From Syncephalis fuscata (lineage: Eukaryota > Zoopagomycota > Zoopagomycetes > Zoopagales > Piptocephalidaceae), in contig JAHLTZ010000030.1 in the NCBI GenBank assembly GCA_025786725.1, forward strand, positions 248,001 through 312,000: DNA of 64,000 nucleotides. Reading direction: 5' to 3'. This document shows, piece by piece, positions 13,429 through 23,502 of the stretch; the first letter of the stretch is position 1; each line of letters begins with the position of its first letter. Below the pieces are notes generated by a model that saw only the letters and a program-made list of their open reading frames with translations, ran no database searches and was not told the DNA's origin. A program made the translations under genes and the position numbers.

Positions 13429-13868
13429 ATGTATCCAACGCTACGTTGTGCCGCAGCTATTATTGCGCCTAAGCCACATGTACCGTTAATTCACTTTATT
13501 GGTAAACGATCATTATTAGGTAGGTACTATATTACTGCTATCAATATAATAAATTAAAATGAACGCGCTTCTACGTAATTACAACAACAAAGCCGCCCAT
13601 CAATCTAGTGGCAGCGATAACAACAATAATACAGCTGTAGGAGGAGAAAAGAAGGCACACAACGTCATTTCATACTCAATTACAGCTGATGAATTGCCAA
13701 AGCGATTCCGTTTCCAATCTATTTCACTAGAAGAAATGGAAGCAGTCGAGGTAAGTTGTTAACAACAATTGTGCTATAAATATTAAACTAAACGATGTAT
13801 TGTTATATTTGTATAATGTTTGGTCATTTCATTATTAGACAGGCGGTGCGACACATCTATCTACCTAG
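13429..13868 (+). CDS. KGD4: Kgd4/MRPS36-like subunit of 2-oxoglutarate dehydrogenase
   Basis: Kgd4 is a small mitochondrial protein that bridges the E3 subunit to the 2-oxoglutarate dehydrogenase complex (TCA cycle). Three exons fit: 13429-13519, 13593-13750 and 13839-13868, giving 92 aa with no frame conflict. The N-terminus MYPTLRCAAAIIAPKPHVPL is arginine-containing and free of acidic residues, as expected for a mitochondrial leader. IHFIGKRS and the C-terminal LPKRF ... EEMEAVETGGAT match the two conserved blocks of the Kgd4 family. The middle is a Ser/Asn-rich linker. Its 3' end lies 53 bp from the 3' end of the convergent mitochondrial carrier. The first intron acceptor (AAAG at 13592) was chosen because it alone joins the two conserved blocks in frame. 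Confidence 0.75.
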
Positions 13869-13921
13869 TACTGCCTATATAAATAATACAATTACTATTT
13901 CTACCAATAATCTAACCTACA

Positions 13922-15400
13922 TTATACGGTGTTCATCCATTTGTAAACGAGTTCATAGACGAGAAATGTAACGGCATTCACCGGAAATGCCCGAATTAAT
14001 GTGACGGATAAACCTCGGGTAAATCCGCGCCATCCTTCTTGTCGATAGAGTTGACGGGCACATTCAGTGGCTGATAGAGCATGTTGAGCATTTAATGGAT
14101 TAGATTGTGTTTGAATACGTGATTTGACCACATCTATATAATGTAATCAATGTAATTAGTGTATTTAGTGTATTCAATATAAGTGAATTAAATAAATGTT
14201 GTTTACTTACCCATTGGATAAATACTAGCCCATGTACAGATACCCGCAATACCACCACATAATAATAATTGTAATCCAATAGGATCAGCAACATGTGTAT
14301 ACGGTACATTTTCAATGCCTAATTGTCTTTTCATTCCTTCATATGCCCTACATCGAAATATATGTATATATCATAGTTAATAAGTGATTATTATTATAAT
14401 AATTATAATAAATTACCAGAAATAAACACCATAACCTAGGGCATCACGTAGAATAGTAATGCCACCACCACGATAAAAGCCTATTTATATAAATCATTAT
14501 AACCACTATTAAATAATAATAACAATAACAATAATAATAATAAACGTATTTAGTTACCTGTAAGACCATGTTGTCGAAAGACTTGTTTTGTAACTTGCCA
14601 TGAAGTGAATTGACCTTGTTCTGGTGATGATCGCGTATTTTTTAATATTTGGGCCCGACATTTAACGAGTTCAGTCGGTGTACTAAACACAATACACAAT
14701 ACACAATATATATAATACATTAATTAATTAATCTACTATAAATTAATCAATTAGATTTACCTCACAAGGAAACAAGCTGTACCTGCACCACATCCAGCCA
14801 TAAATACTCCCCATAATGGTAATAGAGGTGATGGTGATGGTGATGATGGTAAATCACCCTGTAGTGAAGGCCTTATTAATAAACGTGATATACCACCATA
14901 GGATGCAAATAGTATAGAATTAAGAGCAGCCAATCCAACTATTGGTGGAGCAATACCACGAAACCATGATGACCACTATAACAATATATATATATAAATA
15001 TAATAAGTTAAATGAGCTATTACATATGTCTATCTATATACTTACCCCTTCACTAATAACCATATGTTTTAATTGTGTTGTTGTTGGTGGTGGTGTTAGT
15101 GGTGCCGTTACACTACTTAATAGTGGTCTCCGTTCGGCATTAGTCATGCTAACAGTACTGGCATCTGTTTGTAGTCTTACCTAGACATAGTAATGAGTGT
15201 ATAAACATAACACAGCTACAGTAATACTAACTTTAATCACGTCTAGAGGACTGCCTACAATAAGACCAGCCATACCACCTACATAACCTATATATATATA
15301 TGTGTGTGTGTATAGTAAGACAAATAGTAAAAGTATACACCAAAGTCGTACCAGCTACAAAGTCTGCCACACTTTCCGCTTTTATGTTTATTATATAAGT
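13922..15400 (-). CDS. Mitochondrial carrier (SLC25) family transporter
   Basis: SLC25 proteins exchange metabolites across the inner mitochondrial membrane. All three signature repeats are visible after splicing: PLDVIKVRLQT, PTELVKCRAQ and PMDVVKSRIQTQ. Each is followed by its even-numbered helix (for example ALGYGVYFWAYEG and FPVNAVTFLVYE). The PTELVK second repeat resembles the carnitine/ornithine/basic amino acid branch (Crc1, Ort1, SLC25A29/45/48), so a substrate of that kind is likely but not provable. Exons: 15352-15400, 15232-15287, 15046-15180, 14761-14975, 14558-14682, 14417-14480, 14211-14347 and 13922-14133. The first coding exon is uncertain: the frame entering ESVADFVAG has no ATG before a possible acceptor at 15401, so a short upstream exon is missing or misread. 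A long, proline-rich loop follows the first signature. Confidence 0.85.
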
Positions 15401-15557
15401 CTAGTGTATATAGTGCCACTACTATTAACCCACCCATATTAGTTGTAGTAAAACACGAATACCATAGAATAGCAATAGTAACAAAAGAAAAGGAGAAGAA
15501 CTACAACCGGTTATATCAATAACCATAACCGTAATAACAACCATAACTTCTAGTTTA

Positions 15558-17058
15558 TTATTCATCACGTTGTGATTTTGTGCGCTTTTCATCTCCACTT
15601 GTCGTGTCAATTGTCTCTTCATCGGCCTTTCGTTTAGCGGCACTTTCATCGCTTGTCGTCTGTTTCTTCGTAGATCTTACTAACATAGTAATATCATTGA
15701 CTAATTTACTAGTGGTAGGGGCAGTGGTATCCTTCAATACAGCATCAGTAAGTGGATCAGTATTAATGACCGGTTTCTGAGCCAATTCTTCCATCTAATA
15801 ATAACAATAACATTATAATATAATAAACGTTTAAAATTACTTTGTAGATTAATTACCTTGGTGTCTACTTCTACTAATAAATTCAATATATCAGCCATTT
15901 CTGCCTCTTGAGCATTATCGCTTTGAGAAGACAAGGCTGACATTGGCTGCTTTCCTTTATCGGTACTCTTGCTTTCATTAGTATCTTCATCTTGACGAAG
16001 ATGCTTTAGACGTTGCTGTAGTACATGGGCTACACAGCGCAATTGTTCAATGGCATCCTCCTTCCGGTTGGTATACTCACATCCCAATGCATATTTATAA
16101 TGAGTGTAATAGAGTTAAGATAGATGACTATAATAAATGGTATAATATTGAATCTATAAAGGATATGCCTCGGCTAAACGGCGATCATCTGGCTTGTAAA
16201 GTGCTTGTTTGATTTGAAGTGCATCTTCGTAATCTTTATAGGCTTGATCAAAGTTTTCTATTGATAATAACTATTAATAATATACACTCTATCTAGTAAT
16301 ACGCTATTTACCTGATTCTAATGACACATCACCTAGTAGCATATATACATCGCCTAGCTTCTCTTTACTCTCTTCATTGTCTTCTCTTGCATAAATGACT
16401 CGTGCTAGATCAAGAATCTCCCAGGCCATACCAAAGTCATCGCTTGGTTCTTCATCTTGCTCCTCTTCGCCTTCCTCTTTATTATCCTTTTGTTCTTCTT
16501 GGTTATCGTCACCTTCTTTAGCGTCATTATTATCTTCTGATTCCTTTTCATCTTTCTCCTCTCCTCCTCCTCCTCCTCATCATCATCATCATCAAGTTCA
16601 GCATCTCCCATGAATTGTAGTAGTTTGGCTAGTACGGGTGCAGTGGCTAAATTTATATACATAAATCAATATTTGTCAATGTTTATTAAACTCATAATAT
16701 TATAATTTACCTGCATCATCGGCGTTATCTTCGGCGGTAGAGGCCATGGCGGTAGCGTCTTGACCAAGTACGCCGTTCTGTTCTACTGCATTTTGCAATA
16801 AAGCACGCCCATAAAGCACAAGAACATCGGCGTATTCTGGCGCGTCCTCGCCCAATTGCTCTCCTCTAGCTGTTTATTAGCGCACTATACCATACTAGAC
16901 TTGACTAAACCTTACAAAAGCTGAGATGCTTCACCGTATGCCTGTACGGCTTCTTCATATTGTCGTAGTGCCAATGCGCGGTTACCTCGCTTTAACGCCT
17001 GGTCCACTACTGGCACATCACTAGTAGCGGCAATGGAAAGTGCATCAGACGTCGACAT
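15558..17058 (-). CDS. NASP/Hif1/Sim3-type histone chaperone with SHNi-TPR repeats
   Basis: NASP-family proteins bind H3-H4 (and CENP-A) with tetratricopeptide repeats interrupted by an acidic tract. Exons: 16916-17058, 16711-16865, 16312-16646, 16167-16257, 15857-16103 and 15558-15794 (about 402 aa if one base is restored). TPR1 reads ALKRGNRALALRQYEEAVQA; a following repeat includes DAPEYADVLVLYGRALL. The acidic stretch is DDDDDEEEEEE and onward; a third repeat begins MAWEILDLARVIY; the SHNi core follows with RLAEAHYKYALGCEY. The C-terminus is lysine-rich (KRKADEE), like a nuclear localisation signal. Two oddities: the intron after exon 4 is a U12-type AT-AC intron, and the frame slips by one base inside the GAG run at 16560/16561. 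Start ATG at 17058 is the first in frame. Confidence 0.85.
16104..16166 (-). other. U12-type AT-AC intron in the NASP gene
   Basis: The 63-nt intron starts ATATCCTTT, exactly the U12-class donor, and ends AC. A TATCTTAAC branch-site match (consensus TTCCTTAAC) lies 10 nt before the 3' end, the spacing typical of minor-spliceosome introns. No GT-AG choice restores the frame here: reading through gives a TAG stop two codons later. AT-AC splicing instead gives RLAEAHYKYALGCEY, the conserved NASP SHNi-TPR core. Confidence 0.9.
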
Positions 17059-17166
17059 TTTAAAGCTTAGACTATAAGAAAGAAGAAAAAACACGGAAAA
17101 TTCAACACTGTACTTTTCCACGATTTATTTACAAATGCGCGTAGATCTTAACCAGTCAACATAGCA

Positions 17167-17682
17167 CTAAAACAATATGGCACTGCCATCAGACTGGTCT
17201 TGGTAATTGCCACTAGCGTTGGACTCTTTTGTACTTTTATTGCACCTTGCCGAGTCATTGCTCTCTTCTACAGGAGTTATATCGCACGGTGGAAGTTGTG
17301 GCAGATTTTCTTGGGCTGCCCAGGCAAGTTTACCGACATTTCCTGTCTCAACCCAGTGCCTACAATATAGAATAGGTTAGTCTGCATAGTAGCCAATCTA
17401 CTTCAGTTACCAGTTGGATTCCTCGGGTGAAGGCATAATATCAACCAGATCTTCTAACGAATGTGGCTGGTGCGCACTAACCTGTTGGCGTCGTTCTGCC
17501 TCTTGTTGATTGGCATTATATGCCGTGTCTGAAAGACCGTGGCATCGATTATTTACATCGACACTAAATTCACCAGCTGTCCCAAGTGTCGATGATGTGT
17601 TGTGAGGACGTGTATAATGATGTCCATGTACATGGTGTATTTGATTTTTGTTACTACTGTTACCACTGTTATTGATGTCCAT
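17167..17682 (-). CDS. Small conserved-looking protein of unknown function
   Basis: Two exons, 17411-17682 and 17167-17359, joined by a 51-nt GT-AG intron, encode 154 aa without frame conflict. The N-terminus is rich in Asn, Ser and His (HHVHGHHY). The middle has a PHSLEDLVDIMPSPEESNW segment. The best-ordered part spans the splice site: NWHWVETGNVGKLAWAAQE then LPQLPPCDITP. The C-terminus is polar. There is no signal peptide or membrane helix. I do not recognise the family. The gene lies 108 bp upstream of the NASP gene on the same strand. Start is the ATG at 17682; the preceding in-frame TTG is not needed. Confidence 0.6.
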
Positions 17683-18230
17683 GATTGTAAAAGTAAAAAG
17701 CAAATAGTTATTGTAGCAATGAATCCATCGGGATAACGAATGTATTGTGGTTTCATATGCGGATTCAACAAGTGAAACATGAATGCATCGTTGTAGATGC
17801 GTATTTTGGCATAGAATGGAGTTGTTATTATTTAAATAGCAACGTTATAATTTATTACTTAACTAAAGTGTTCTATGACTAAATGATGGCTGTATATTAA
17901 ACAGTTATACAATTGATAGTATTATCACAACCATCAAATGGTTTATTAACTAAATTTACTATTTATCTTGTGAATTGTATATTAAGTCTAGCTGCTTAAT
18001 GTTATTACTATCGATTATAAGCTTATTTGGATAGTAAAGTGTGTTTTTATGACAATATACAGTCTTTTTGCGTATACGTTAATAAATGAAAAGCTAAACT
18101 ATTGTAAGGCTTGGCCGCATAGAAGGCAGAGTTTGACTTCTAAATACGGAAGCCAAGCATATTATATAGTTACAACAGACCCAAGCGTGACACGATGATT
18201 ATTGCCAAGAAAGCGACTAATGTAATAAGT

Positions 18231-18296
<66 letters not shown>

Positions 18297-18732
18297 AATA
18301 AGTTATATAGCAGTATTTTTGTTCATAAACCAAATCATATCAGTATTAATTGTATAGCATAGCATGGCTATATAGCACTGCTAATACTATAACTATAACA
18401 CTCAAAACTTAGGCTTTATCCTTTCATTCCATGTGGATATTATGAAGCGTTTAGTATAATCTAATTCTGTAAAAATATTTAAACGGGTTTAATGCACGTT
18501 TCGCCTATGGCTTCTATGTGAATAACAGGGTGCGTTGTCCAGTAAGGTGAAGTTGTATGTTATATGTTGAATGGAAAGCCGGTTATACAAAAGCATGCCT
18601 ATGCTATAAACCCCACCTATTGTATAAATATTCTTTTGTTTCAACCTATTTGTCGCCATCTAACACTATAGCCACATAGTGTATATCCTCATTTTAATTG
18701 TAAAGAACAATCGTTGTAATAGTAGTATCATA
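17683..18732. other. Intergenic region with a poly(T) insertion
   Basis: No gene is visible. The only structured element is the poly(T) tract with flanking duplication at 18221-18306, described separately. A pyrimidine-rich, TATA-poor segment (18590-18730) precedes the plus-strand membrane-protein gene. Confidence 0.4.
18221..18306 (-). mobile_element. Poly(T) tract flanked by a 14-bp target-site duplication
   Basis: A pure run of 58 T (18235-18292) is bounded on both sides by the identical 14-mer ATGTAATAAGTTAT (18221-18234 and 18293-18306). A homopolymer between perfect direct repeats of this length is the signature of target-primed reverse transcription of a poly(A) tail. Here nothing but the tail was inserted, oriented on the minus strand. 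Confidence 0.65.
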
Positions 18733-19647
18733 ATGGGACTGTTTAATATTTATTTTGATCCATTAGGCGAAATGTCTGTTTGGGACTTTTTGATGCTACA
18801 CACCATTTAGAAGATGCACAAAAACGAGCTCATAGCAATTTTAAACAAACACTTATCAACAGTGTGTTGCTAGTCATTTTTACACGCAATCTTTGGAGAG
18901 CGTTCAAGCTCGTGTATCATAGTAGCACTAGCATATCAAGTTGGTGCTGTTTCTTACAAGCACTGATGGGTGTTATTAACTCAAGTATCTGTATTTTGTC
19001 AATCTTTCCGCATGGTCCAACGTGCCGTCATAGCGTTTGGTCGGCAGCATTTGGCATGGGATTTTCTAGCACCTGTGTTAGTATTTGCCTTTTTACGGGA
19101 GCCTATGTTGGCATAACTATAACCGAATGATTTTGCTACTGGGAATCGTTCTAATACTACCTCAGCCTTCTACTATCGTTGTGGCCTGGCTCTTTACCAC
19201 AGTGGAAAATACGGTCGATGAGGCATGTATCGTTAATATTCCCAACTATTATCCATGGCTACGTTTAAGCACCGATCTCTCGTCCAACCTCGTACTATCT
19301 GTTTTGTTTCTTCGAGTCGTGATAAAACTGTATTTTAAAATGGGTAGTAAATGCTGGGAACGACTAAAGTCGGATGGTTTTTTGTACACTTTTGGCGTTA
19401 TTATATCAAATATTTTATGTGCAATATTCACAGTAATGCAATTCGGCGGCCGTTTAAGTGAAATGATGTTTCTTTGTGACTGTAAGTACCGTAAATTAAA
19501 CCAGAATGACCGCCAAACTAATTATTAATGCTTAAAGGGCTGATAACTTCTGTTTTGCTTATATATCAACACGAAGGAATGCGTAAGGCGTTTAGTAATC
19601 ATAGCAACAAAACAACTTTCAAAAGCTTCCCTTACAAAGTTAAATAG
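18733..19647 (+). pseudogene. Seven-helix membrane protein, paralogue A (frame broken)
   Basis: One of three related genes in the window. Seven hydrophobic segments can be read: LINSVLLVIF, WCCFLQALMGVINSSICI, GMGFSSTCVSICLF, ILLLGIVLILPQP, LSSNLVLSVLFLRVV, FGVIISNILCAIFTV and the helix spanning the intron. The layout resembles a receptor-type 7TM protein, but I cannot assign it to a named GPCR class. The intron (19482-19537) joins CD to WLITSVLL in the same place as in paralogues B and C. The frame is interrupted twice, near 18800 and near 19120, each by one base, with similarity to paralogue B continuing across both breaks. Either it is a young pseudogene or the sequence has indel errors. 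Convergent with B, 202 bp apart. Confidence 0.6.
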
Positions 19648-19849
19648 TTTATTTTATTGTGGTGTAGTAGTAGCTAAATTAGAAAGTATAATATTAATAA
19701 TATTAATAAATTTATTTTATTTATAAACAAGATGTAAAGAATATATATAAGCAATAGCTTATATATACCAATAGCATTTGAATAATATTATACATACATA
19801 TATACGTACTTATATATATATATTGTATAATCTAAGATAATCCAAACAA

Positions 19850-20816
19850 TTAGCGAAATTTATTTAGGCTACGATTCATATAATGGACATGTTTCTGTTG
19901 CGTATCTGGACCATATGAATCAAATGCCCGACGCATACTAGCATGTTGATGAATAAGAAGACTTGAAGTTAGCACCCCTAAAGTGTAATGTAAGTGTCTA
20001 TTACAGTTATGGTTATTATTGCATTACTTACAGTCAAAAAGAAACGTCATTTCACTTAAATCGCCGGCCAATTTGAACGCCGTTACAATAGCACAGAAAA
20101 TATTCGATAAGACAACACCAAATAGATAGACTACACCGTCTACTTTTAGCTTTTTCCAACAATCACTGCCTACTTTGCGATATTGCGCAATAATAACACG
20201 AAGAAATATAATAGAAAATATACAATTAATGGTAATATCAAGTACAAATCTATACCATGGAAAGTACGAAGGAAAGGTAACAATACACGCAAACTCGACA
20301 GTATTAGTGCTGGGCTTGTCCAAATGATCCAAATGGTTCCAGGCAGTGGAATATTAGTAGGATGCCCACTACAAGCAAGACACGGCTACGATCCGCTATA
20401 ATGTAGGCGCGGATAAGCAAACAAATGCTTACACAAATGCTTGACACCACCATGCCGAGTGACGACATCCATATGGTTAGACGGCAGGGGACAGCACCTG
20501 GCAGAATGGCCAGTACGTTGATGCCTTCGACAATAAGGCCCATGAATGCTTGTAAAAAGCAGCACCAACTAGCACTACTTGTATGCTTGTAATAAATCAG
20601 TTTTGACGCGTGCCACGTGTTGCGTACAAATACAACTAGAAATATTGTATTAATAAATCCTTGTATATAGCAGCTAAAGGCCCGCTGTTGCGCATCCTCG
20701 CGGTTCGTATGTTGCAATAGAAACTCCCAAGTTGATACTTCGCCCTTTGGATTCAAATCAATAAAGCCCCATAATAAATGTGGGGCTGGAAAATTCGTAA
20801 CAGTATTAGTGTTCAT
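19850..20816 (-). pseudogene. Seven-helix membrane protein, paralogue B (frame broken)
   Basis: Starts at ATG 20816 (MNTNTVTNFPAPHLLWGF). Shared blocks with paralogue A are EFLLQHTNREDAQQRA, SASWCCFLQAFMG, SSICVSICLL, FACIVTFPSYFPWYRF and GDLSEMTFLFDW. The intron 19978-20031 splits the DW pair, and the last exon (19850-19977) encodes a polar tail ending NRSLNKFR. One frame break lies near 20350, between the fourth helix and the YSTAWNHL segment. Everything else, including splice sites, is intact. Seven helices and a short cytoplasmic-type tail suggest a receptor-like protein; ligand and signalling partner are unknown. Confidence 0.6.
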
Positions 20817-22612
20817 GGTATGTCTAGTATGATACTAAATAGCTCAATTAAGTAAATAAATACGGCCAACTATCATACAGAGCAAAAAGGGAATTGTTTA
20901 GTTGACGATGCGGTTATCAATGACGGGTTCGCAGTATGTTAAGAGCCAGTACATATGGATATGTTGAATACAGCACAAGTATTGCAAGCACTGTCCTGCT
21001 CTGTCTTTTGCATATGCATGTCGTGCTTCATTTGCAGCTATCCTTGAGGTATTCCCTTGAAATATACTTTGTGCATTATAAACGCATGTTGGTACATCAC
21101 CATTCGTATGTGGCATTGAATAATCAGCACTTCTTACAAAGGATAGTGCCAATTATCCAGTACTATACGCCATATAGTTCATTCTTTAGTCATATGATAC
21201 ATAATTTGAATAAACAAATACCGATGATTGGTACATGACCTATATTCTATGGATAAAACAGCCAGACAAGCAATAAAGAACTCAAACACATGTTGTCTTT
21301 TCTAAAAATAATCCTAGTAATAATGCAGCATTTGCTGGATGTTCTGATAAAAGCCTATAACTTGTTTAGGCGTCCTGTGTTACTATAACCTGTCTTCTGC
21401 AGTAGCTATAATCAAAAGCACATTTAATAATTTGTTACTAGCAAGTAATGTGCCATCATGCTTTCTAGCAATTATTTATGCACAAAAATCAAGCAATACA
21501 TCAACTCTATATAAAAATGAAACTTGTGGCATTGTGATTGATTTAATTATTGTGTTTATTAGATGAAATACAATCCGGTCTTGATATAAAAAATATAAAG
21601 ACGTGGTAAACAGGTCATGCCAATTAATAAGCAATACGACCATATGGTAGACAAGTGCATGCAGAACAAGATTGAACAGATAAACAAAATGTCGAGCTAT
21701 CAAAGCCGAAAGAACTGCCGGCATGATAAGCATAACTAGGTATATTAAAGCAAATTAAAGGGTGTTGTGTAAAAATTGTTTGCATTTAAAATAACAGCCA
21801 TTTAGTTATTGAACCTAACCAGACAACTATTTTAGAAGATAGAAGTGTATATAAGTATGAATAAATATGTATAAAAGCAATTTTAATGGAACACAATATA
21901 TGGAATAAAATGGCGACTTACTGGTCGAACTGTACCTTGATTCCCACATCTGTTTCCAAAGTACAATCGTTCCAATCAGAGTCATACCGTTATTATGCAC
22001 AACATAGTTATATTACTTCCCATTAAAATACTGTTAATAAGTTTATTTAAATAGACAATGTAACATACCATTTGATTCCATTGAAACATTTGAGGCCAAT
22101 TATTGTGTTGTTGTTGGCCATGTGTAGAAAGATTGATCAATATTAATAGAAGTCATATGATTGCAATTCCATGTCATTCCGCGTTTGTTGTTATTGTTGC
22201 TACATACAGCATGAATTATTGATCTAAATAATCTTTTCTATTTTCTAATATTCTACTATTACATTTTGGGCATATTTGTGATGTAAGATTAAGATTAATA
22301 TAATTAGTATAAATGTCGTTTATTAAACAGCCACTTTTCTATCGCCAATCTGACTAAATAAATGACAATATATATATATTAAAGCAATAATGATATAACT
22401 AATTAATTACATTATTTTATTGATAATTACACATGAATTAATTAGTGTTGGATGTAATATTATACATGGAATAGTGATGAGTGGATGTTTAATTGTGTCT
22501 AAAGTGTTGAGGGGTGAAATGAGTAAATAAAAAATGTGAGTCGAGATACGGTAGCTCCTAATCTAATTATAGTTCTTTCTTTACTTCTTACAGTCTAATC
22601 TTTATATTCGTC
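20817..22612. other. Divergent intergenic region with weak coding relics
   Basis: Two minus-strand open frames, 20898-21152 (84 codons, polar) and 21476-21733 (85 codons, strongly hydrophobic), have no partner exons or known motif. They may be relics of another membrane-protein gene. The rest is AT-rich and includes the promoter of MED9. Confidence 0.3.
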
Positions 22613-23407
22613 ATGACTTCCACGCTATTGCCATCTGCTATAGCAGTGGGAGGACTGGCCGGTGGAGACACGTCGCCTACAAGCGCGACTGCGACATCTC
22701 CCACTGGTAGTAGTAATGCTCCCATGTCAGTAGCATTAGGCCGCTCGTCTTCTAGCCATTCGTTACCGTCGCGTGCCGGACAAACGACATTTCGACGCGA
22801 TCATTTCCAGTTTCTGCCTCGTCTAGCACAAATACTTGATCTAATCGCGTCGGGTGGCAGTGCAATTGAGGTTGCTAAAGCGGTAAACAACGTATTTTAT
22901 ATTAATAGTACATCAAACGCTAACAACACACGGTTATCTACGTATACTATATACTATATACTGTATACTGTATATAATAATATGATAACATTAGACCACT
23001 GAGTTAAATGATAGCTTCCAACGTTGTCTACAAACACTCGACGCACTACCAGGTGCCGATTTGACTCGAGAAGATCAACAGCAACGACTTGCCGAACGAA
23101 CGGCTGAATTGGCACAAAAACGGTAGATATATTTAATAGCGAGATGACATTCATATTACTAACATTTATTAGACAACAGCTAGATACTTATGCCAAGCTG
23201 GCAACATTACACTGGTCTATTTCTGCTTCAGATGTTGAAATACCCACAATTAGCAATGAGCTTGATACTAGCAGCAATCTACAAGTTGCTACAGATATTC
23301 CTATAGCTAATATGGATACATTCGCTAGTGAGCCAATACACGAGACAGTGGACGATCTCGATCCTATCATTTCAATTATGGATGAGGACGATGACATTAG
23401 CATATAA
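22613..23407 (+). CDS. MED9: Mediator complex subunit 9
   Basis: Med9 is a small subunit of the Mediator middle module that links activators to RNA polymerase II. Three exons, 22613-22882, 23004-23122 and 23173-23407, encode 207 aa without conflict. The N-terminal 60 residues are a Ser/Thr/Gly-rich tail. The Med9 helical hairpin follows: FLPRLAQILDLIASGG, AIEVAKALNDSFQ, then LPGADLTREDQQQRLAERTA and KRQQLDTYAKL. This matches the family pattern of helix, LPG-D-S/T-x-E-x-Q, helix, K-x-x-L-x-x-Y. The C-terminus is an acidic extension (DDLDPIISIMDEDDD). Exon 2 uses the GAG acceptor at 23001-23003, because the later TAG does not keep the frame. The 3' end is 95 bp from the convergent AGXT gene. 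Confidence 0.75.
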
Positions 23408-23502
23408 TGCCAATTAATGTACAATAATAAAGTATCTATAAATTCAGTTTATTGAAAGTCTTCAATATAAACCAACCATGTTGACACAGCCAGAGTTCGA
23501 CA

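Noticed and set aside
16395-16613. Plus-strand Ser/Leu-rich frame at the NASP acidic tract
   Set aside because: It is the complement of the GAG/GAT acidic run.
20304-20380. A 62-nt GT-AG intron in paralogue B that would bypass its frame break
   Set aside because: The segment is homologous to a coding helix in paralogue A, so removing it would delete the fourth transmembrane segment.
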